A DNA stretch of 38,125 nt from Acetofilamentum sp. (GTDB lineage Bacteria > Bacteroidota > Bacteroidia > Bacteroidales > DYOH01): contig DYOH01000032.1 of the NCBI GenBank assembly GCA_020720625.1, forward strand, positions 1 to 38,125, given 5' to 3'. The notes under the pieces are model-generated. The model had not been told where the DNA came from. It searched no databases and saw nothing but the letters and a program-made list of their open reading frames with translations. Position 1 is the first letter of the stretch, and each line of letters begins with the position of its first letter. The position numbers and the translations under genes are program-made. Positions 34,437-38,125 of the stretch are shown here, one piece after another.

Positions 34437-35807
34437 ATGACCATAGAAGAATTAATAAAAAAATACAACGTTCCGGTGCCGCGCTACACAAGCTATCCCA
34501 CTGTTCCCATGTGGGATACAGTAGATATTAGCAGCGCACAATGGCTACAAGCCGTGAACAAATGTTTCGACGAAACCAACGCTAACAAAGGAATAAGCCT
34601 ATATATTCATTTACCATTTTGCGAGTCGCACTGCACCTATTGTGCATGTAATAAGCAAATTACGCGCGACCACACCGTAGAAGACCCTTACATAAGCAGT
34701 GTGCTACGGGAATGGCAAATTTATTTAAATAGCTTTAAAACAAAGCCCATTATACGCGAATTGCATCTTGGCGGCGGCACACCCACTTTTTTCAGTCCCG
34801 AAAATCTGAGCCTTTTAATTTCGGGAATCCTGAAAACTGCCGATTTGCATCCCGATCATGAATTTAGTTTCGAAGGCCACCCAAACAATACTACATTTAA
34901 TCATTTAAAAACGCTCTACGATTTGGGTTTTAGACGAGTAAGCTATGGAGTGCAGGATTTAGATATCAAAGTGCAAACCGTAATAAACCGTATTCAACCA
35001 TTCGAAAACGTGCAACGTGCCACTTTAGATGCCCGCAAAATTGGATATACGTCGGTAAACTTCGATTTGGTTTACGGCTTGCCTTTGCAAACACTCCAAA
35101 GTATTGAATTTACCATTGATAAAATTGCAGAACTCAAACCCGACAGAATAGCTTTTTACAGCTATGCTCATGTGCCCTGGGCCAAAACCGGACAAAGAAA
35201 ATTCTCAGAAAAAGATTTGCCTTCGGACGCTGAAAAAAGAGCGTTATACGAATTAGGCAAACAAAAATTGATGGCTCTTGGCCTTGCCGATATCGGTATG
35301 GACCATTTTGCACTGCCGGGCGACGAAATGTTTGCTGCACACAAAGCAGAAAGGCTGCACCGCAATTTTATGGGCTATACCACTTCGCAATCTGAGCTGC
35401 TGCTGGGTTTAGGCACCTCATCCATTAGCGATGCCAAATATGCTTATGCACAGAATCTAAAAGAAACATCTCTCTATCAGGCACAAATAAAAACCAACGA
35501 TTTAGCCGTTTTCAAAGGCCATATTCAAACCGAAGAAGACCGTATTTTGCGAAAAGTTATTTTGGATATTGCCTGCAACGGAAAACTCCAATTAAGCGAG
35601 CAAGTGAGAAAAACCTTACCTCCAAATGCCTTCTTGGTTTGGAAGGAAATGGAAAAAGAAGGAATTGTAGAACTAAGCGAAACATACCTAAAACTAAGCC
35701 CAGAATTGGGCAAAATGTTTTTGAGAAATGTTTGTTCGGTGGCCGATAAAAAATTATTCGGGCATGCCGGTGTAAATGAAAAAAATATGTTTAGTAAATC
35801 AATATAA
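34437..35807 (+). CDS. hemN: Oxygen-independent coproporphyrinogen III dehydrogenase
   Basis: This 456-aa radical-SAM enzyme of haem synthesis converts coproporphyrinogen III to protoporphyrinogen IX without oxygen. The [4Fe-4S]/SAM motif PFCESHCTYCACN has C62, C66, C69 and C71, the CxxxCxxCxC pattern of true HemN. LHLGGGTPTFFSP and SFEGHPNNTT follow as expected. Length is normal. The ATG is fixed by a strong Shine-Dalgarno sequence. The protoporphyrinogen oxidase gene starts 1 nt after the stop codon, so the two consecutive pathway steps are made together. Confidence 0.95.
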   Translation: MTIEELIKKYNVPVPRYTSYPTVPMWDTVDISSAQWLQAVNKCFDETNANKGISLYIHLPFCESHCTYCACNKQITRDHTVEDPYISSVLREWQIYLNSFKTKPIIRELHLGGGTPTFFSPENLSLLISGILKTADLHPDHEFSFEGHPNNTTFNHLKTLYDLGFRRVSYGVQDLDIKVQTVINRIQPFENVQRATLDARKIGYTSVNFDLVYGLPLQTLQSIEFTIDKIAELKPDRIAFYSYAHVPWAKTGQRKFSEKDLPSDAEKRALYELGKQKLMALGLADIGMDHFALPGDEMFAAHKAERLHRNFMGYTTSQSELLLGLGTSSISDAKYAYAQNLKETSLYQAQIKTNDLAVFKGHIQTEEDRILRKVILDIACNGKLQLSEQVRKTLPPNAFLVWKEMEKEGIVELSETYLKLSPELGKMFLRNVCSVADKKLFGHAGVNEKNMFSKSI

Positions 35808-35808
35808 A

Positions 35809-37185
35809 ATGTCTGAAATTCAAGAGATAGTAATAATTGGCGGAGGGATTTCGGGTTTATCAACACTGGCATTTCTCAATAAATTCGGGAAAAAGGCCAT
35901 TTTACTCGAAAAACAGCTAGAGCCGGGAGGCGTTATGCGAAGCAAAAAAACTGCTGATCATATTTTGGATTTTGGCTCCAACTCGGCGATTGAAAAAAAT
36001 TTGGCAGTAAGAGAGTTGATAGAGTTTCTTGAATTAGAAAACGAAGTAATGTATGCCAGCCGGGCTTCATCGAAACGTTATATACTAAAAAACAATAAAT
36101 TACAAGGTTTAAAAGGCCCCATTTCTATTGCTTTTGGTGGTTTATTCAGTTGGAAAGCCAAATTCAGGGTAATCAAAGAAATCTGGATTGCGCCACGCAT
36201 GAGTCAGGAAGACGAATCGGTGGCCAGTTTTGTAGAACGACGCCTTGGGCGGGAGATTGTAGACTATGTATTTAGTCCGATAATCTCCGGAATTTATGCC
36301 GGTAGACCCGAAGAAATTAGCATGAAAGCCAATTACCCAAAAATGACTGCCTTAGAACAAAACTACGGCTCCATAATAAAAGGTGCTTTTGGAAAAATGC
36401 GCGAATCAATGAAAAACAAAGCCCCGAAAGAACCAAAACCTTCGAAAAATATTTTTTCGTTTAAAAATGGGATGCAGCAATTTGCCCAAAGTATTGCCAA
36501 CAAATACAAGGAGCAAATCTATTTTGGGGCGGAAGTGCAAAAAGTAGAAAAATATCACAATAATTATTTAATTACCTATCGCACAAACAACGAAACTAAA
36601 ACCATTACAAGTAAATACATAATCTCAGCCGCTCAGGCTTTTGTGGCAAAAGATTATTTTTCGCCCTTATCGCAAAAACTTTCGCTGGCGCTGGATAAAA
36701 TTTATTACCCTCCGGTGGCCATTCTTAATTTAATTTTCAACAGAAGCGATATAAAACAAAAGTTAGATAGTTTTGGCTTTTTGATACCCGAGAAGGAAAG
36801 AAAAAAATTTTTGGGTGCAATCTGGAGTTCAGTAGTATTTCCTAACCGTACAAGCACCGATAAGGCTGCCTTTACACTATTTGTGGGCGGTACTGTAAAT
36901 AAATCTTTTGTAAACAATCTCGAAGATAGTTTGGCCATTGCAAAAGCCGAATTTATGCAAATAATGGGAATTTCGGCTCAACCCTTGGTAGAAAATCACA
37001 AACTTTGGGAGAAAGCTATTCCCCAGTATAATTTGGAATATCCGCCCATTTTTGATGCCATTCAGGAATTCGAAAAAGAGCATCCGCAGATTATCATCTC
37101 CGGAAATTATTACAAAGGTTTTGCTACCGGCGATTGCATTCAAAATGCAAAAGATAATGCATTAAAATTAAGTAAGTTACAGTAA
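35809..37185 (+). CDS. hemG: FAD-dependent protoporphyrinogen oxidase (HemY/PPOX type)
   Basis: This 458-aa flavoprotein would oxidise protoporphyrinogen IX to protoporphyrin IX. It opens with the dinucleotide-binding motif IVIIGGGISGLS (GxGxxG 11-16), then LEKQLEPGGVMRSKK. Further support is YVFSPIISGIYAGRPEEISMKANYP and the C-terminal FAD contact SGNYYKGFATGDCIQNA. The ATG at 35809 is preferred over an in-frame ATG at 35776 because the Rossmann strand follows it and it sits 1 nt after the hemN stop. The earlier start would overlap hemN. The enzyme is the hemY type although Bacteroidetes entries often use hemG. Confidence 0.92.
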   Translation: MSEIQEIVIIGGGISGLSTLAFLNKFGKKAILLEKQLEPGGVMRSKKTADHILDFGSNSAIEKNLAVRELIEFLELENEVMYASRASSKRYILKNNKLQGLKGPISIAFGGLFSWKAKFRVIKEIWIAPRMSQEDESVASFVERRLGREIVDYVFSPIISGIYAGRPEEISMKANYPKMTALEQNYGSIIKGAFGKMRESMKNKAPKEPKPSKNIFSFKNGMQQFAQSIANKYKEQIYFGAEVQKVEKYHNNYLITYRTNNETKTITSKYIISAAQAFVAKDYFSPLSQKLSLALDKIYYPPVAILNLIFNRSDIKQKLDSFGFLIPEKERKKFLGAIWSSVVFPNRTSTDKAAFTLFVGGTVNKSFVNNLEDSLAIAKAEFMQIMGISAQPLVENHKLWEKAIPQYNLEYPPIFDAIQEFEKEHPQIIISGNYYKGFATGDCIQNAKDNALKLSKLQ

Positions 37186-37208
37186 TTATATCGCTAAAAT
37201 ATTAGTTT

Positions 37209-37246
37209 AAAAAAGGTTTCCGAATTATATTAGAGACCTTTTTTTT
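37209..37246 (+). terminator. Rho-independent terminator after hemG
   Basis: AAAAAAGGT (37209-37217) pairs with ACCTTTTTT (37236-37244), continued by further T. It lies 23 nt after the stop codon. Confidence 0.8.
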
Positions 37247-37282
37247 GTATGATATTTAGGCTAATTTTAAGCCAAAAATAAT

Positions 37283-37750
37283 ATGGCGCAAGAAATAGAA
37301 CGAAAATTTTTGGTACAGGGAAATTATAAGGCATTTTCAAAGAAATCAACGCGAATAACGCAAGGCTACTTATCTTCAGTTCCGGAAAGAACGGTGCGGG
37401 TAAGAATTAAGGGAGACAAAGGATTTATCACCATCAAGGGAATTGGCAATGCATCGGGAGCAAGCCGCTACGAATGGGAAAAAGAAATACCGGTGAGCGA
37501 AGTGGATGAATTGCTCAAAATATGCGAACCGGGGGTAATCGACAAAACCAGATATTTGGTAGAAGCCGGAGCTCATACTTTTGAAGTTGACGAATTTTAC
37601 GGCGATAATGATGGTTTGGTTGTAGCAGAAATAGAGCTTTCGTCTGAAGACGAAACATTTGAAAAACCACAATGGCTTGGTCAAGAAGTAACCGGAGATG
37701 CCAAATATTACAATTCTAACCTGATGAAAAATCCTTTTAAAAATTGGTGA
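37283..37750 (+). CDS. CYTH-domain triphosphatase-like protein
   Basis: This 155-aa protein starts with MAQEIERKFLV, the ExExK signature (E4, E6, K8) of CYTH proteins. TVRVRIKGDKGFITIKG, YEWEKEIP and FEVDEFYGDNDGLVVAEIEL carry the alternating basic and acidic residues that line the triphosphate tunnel. The family hydrolyses triphosphate compounds such as inorganic triphosphate or thiamine triphosphate, using a divalent metal. The substrate is not predictable. Length is normal for the single-domain bacterial type. Confidence 0.9.
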   Translation: MAQEIERKFLVQGNYKAFSKKSTRITQGYLSSVPERTVRVRIKGDKGFITIKGIGNASGASRYEWEKEIPVSEVDELLKICEPGVIDKTRYLVEAGAHTFEVDEFYGDNDGLVVAEIELSSEDETFEKPQWLGQEVTGDAKYYNSNLMKNPFKNW

Positions 37751-38071
37751 AGAAACAGGAATTAACAAAATAATTATCTTAGCCCAACTTTTAAGATATG
37801 TTTGCAATAATTCTCACAATCTATACCAAATATATTGATTTCGGAACATTATTATCTTTTTCATAAATGGCTGAAAAAAAAAGGCAATATCAATTAATGG
37901 AGAAATATATTGGTGAAATCCCAATTCAGATAAACAAAAAAGTAACTTACCCCATTTTACGTTTACAATAATTGCTTTACAAAATTTGCGTAATAGTTTT
38001 TAGTTTAAATAGGGGCTGCTGAAATAACGCTAATAATAAGTTCCTTAGGACATTACTTCTATAGATTATCA
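37751..38071. other. Intergenic region without recognised genes
   Basis: A+T-rich sequence after the CYTH gene. A 34-codon frame at 37867-37971 (starting MAEKKRQYQLMEK) is the only short reading frame noticed. It has no recognised family and no clear promoter, so it is not called as a gene. Confidence 0.35.
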
Positions 38072-38109
38072 TTTCGAGTGCAAGCTTTTTAAAGCAGAAC
38101 TCGCGAAAA
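38072..38109. repeat. REP-like palindromic intergenic element
   Basis: TTTCGAGT (38072-38079) and ACTCGCGAAA (38099-38108) are imperfect inverted arms around the perfect hairpin GCTTT-TT-AAAGC (38084-38095). The wording ATTTCGAGTGCAAG resembles repeated intergenic palindromes of Bacteroidetes genomes. Only one copy is visible in this window. Confidence 0.35.
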
Positions 38110-38125
38110 CCTTATACTTATATAG

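Noticed and set aside
37376-37807. 143-codon minus-strand frame over the CYTH gene
   Set aside because: The CYTH frame has an ExExK signature and standard length; the antisense product is low-complexity hydrophobic.
37867-37971. 34-codon frame after the CYTH gene
   Set aside because: Short, no recognised family, no promoter or terminator bounding it.
38008-38030. GGGGCTGCTGAAATAAC, considered as an insertion-sequence end
   Set aside because: No matching inverted end and no transposase fragment are present in the window.

Overview
The window looks like a chromosomal segment of a Bacteroidota (Bacteroidetes) bacterium, probably from the Bacteroidales/Marinilabiliales side. It is A+T-rich. Several promoters match the Bacteroidetes -7 box TAnnTTTG, and most genes lack a Shine-Dalgarno sequence. 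The 6S RNA sits between zapA and rny, and the copper-efflux locus has Bacteroidetes-style protein variants. No tRNA, rRNA, CRISPR array or intact insertion sequence was recognised.

Layout. Positions 1-7117 hold chromosomal genes: a cyclic 2,3-diphosphoglycerate synthetase-like GTPase, an exported M1-type metallopeptidase and a membrane Cache-HAMP-GAF-PAS sensor. Positions 7141-17061 are a more A+T-rich, all plus-strand island that I read as a defence island. Positions 17205-23601 return to housekeeping-type genes: a small lipoprotein, a receiver/anti-sigma-kinase fusion, an M23 peptidase, a candidate small transcript, a coiled-coil protein, zapA, 6S RNA and rny. Positions 23968-31258 are a Cu/Ag efflux operon: a Cys-rich small membrane protein, a CusA-type RND pump, a TolC-type channel and a CusB-type adaptor carrying two extra metal domains. 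Positions 31500-37750 hold a large exported TPR protein, hemN, hemG/hemY and a CYTH protein.

The most interesting part is the island. A WYL-domain regulator is followed by a 300-bp non-coding interval and then a retron-type reverse transcriptase with an NAxxH motif (NAKVH), YADD and VTG. The interval has the expected retron ncRNA layout. A TAnnTTTG promoter at 8182-8189 is followed at once by an a1 arm at 8198-8212, which pairs over 15 bp with an a2 arm at 8430-8445 just before the RT start. Three genes follow at 2-nt spacings: a protein with a degenerate histidine-kinase-type (GHKL) ATPase fold, a small protein that may be a pseudo-receiver, and a 580-aa protein. The last carries a complete receiver domain (D239, D240, D302, T344, K366) and a C-terminal HEPN-like region with an RNGFVH (R-N-x3-H) ribonuclease motif. 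I infer a retron whose toxin is a HEPN RNase held in check by two-component-like parts. This accessory set is not one of the retron effector types I know. A RecD-like SF1 helicase and a TPR/cold-shock-domain protein follow; they may belong to the same system or be a second one.

All functional calls rest on motifs read by eye. No database search, RNA folding or structure prediction was run.
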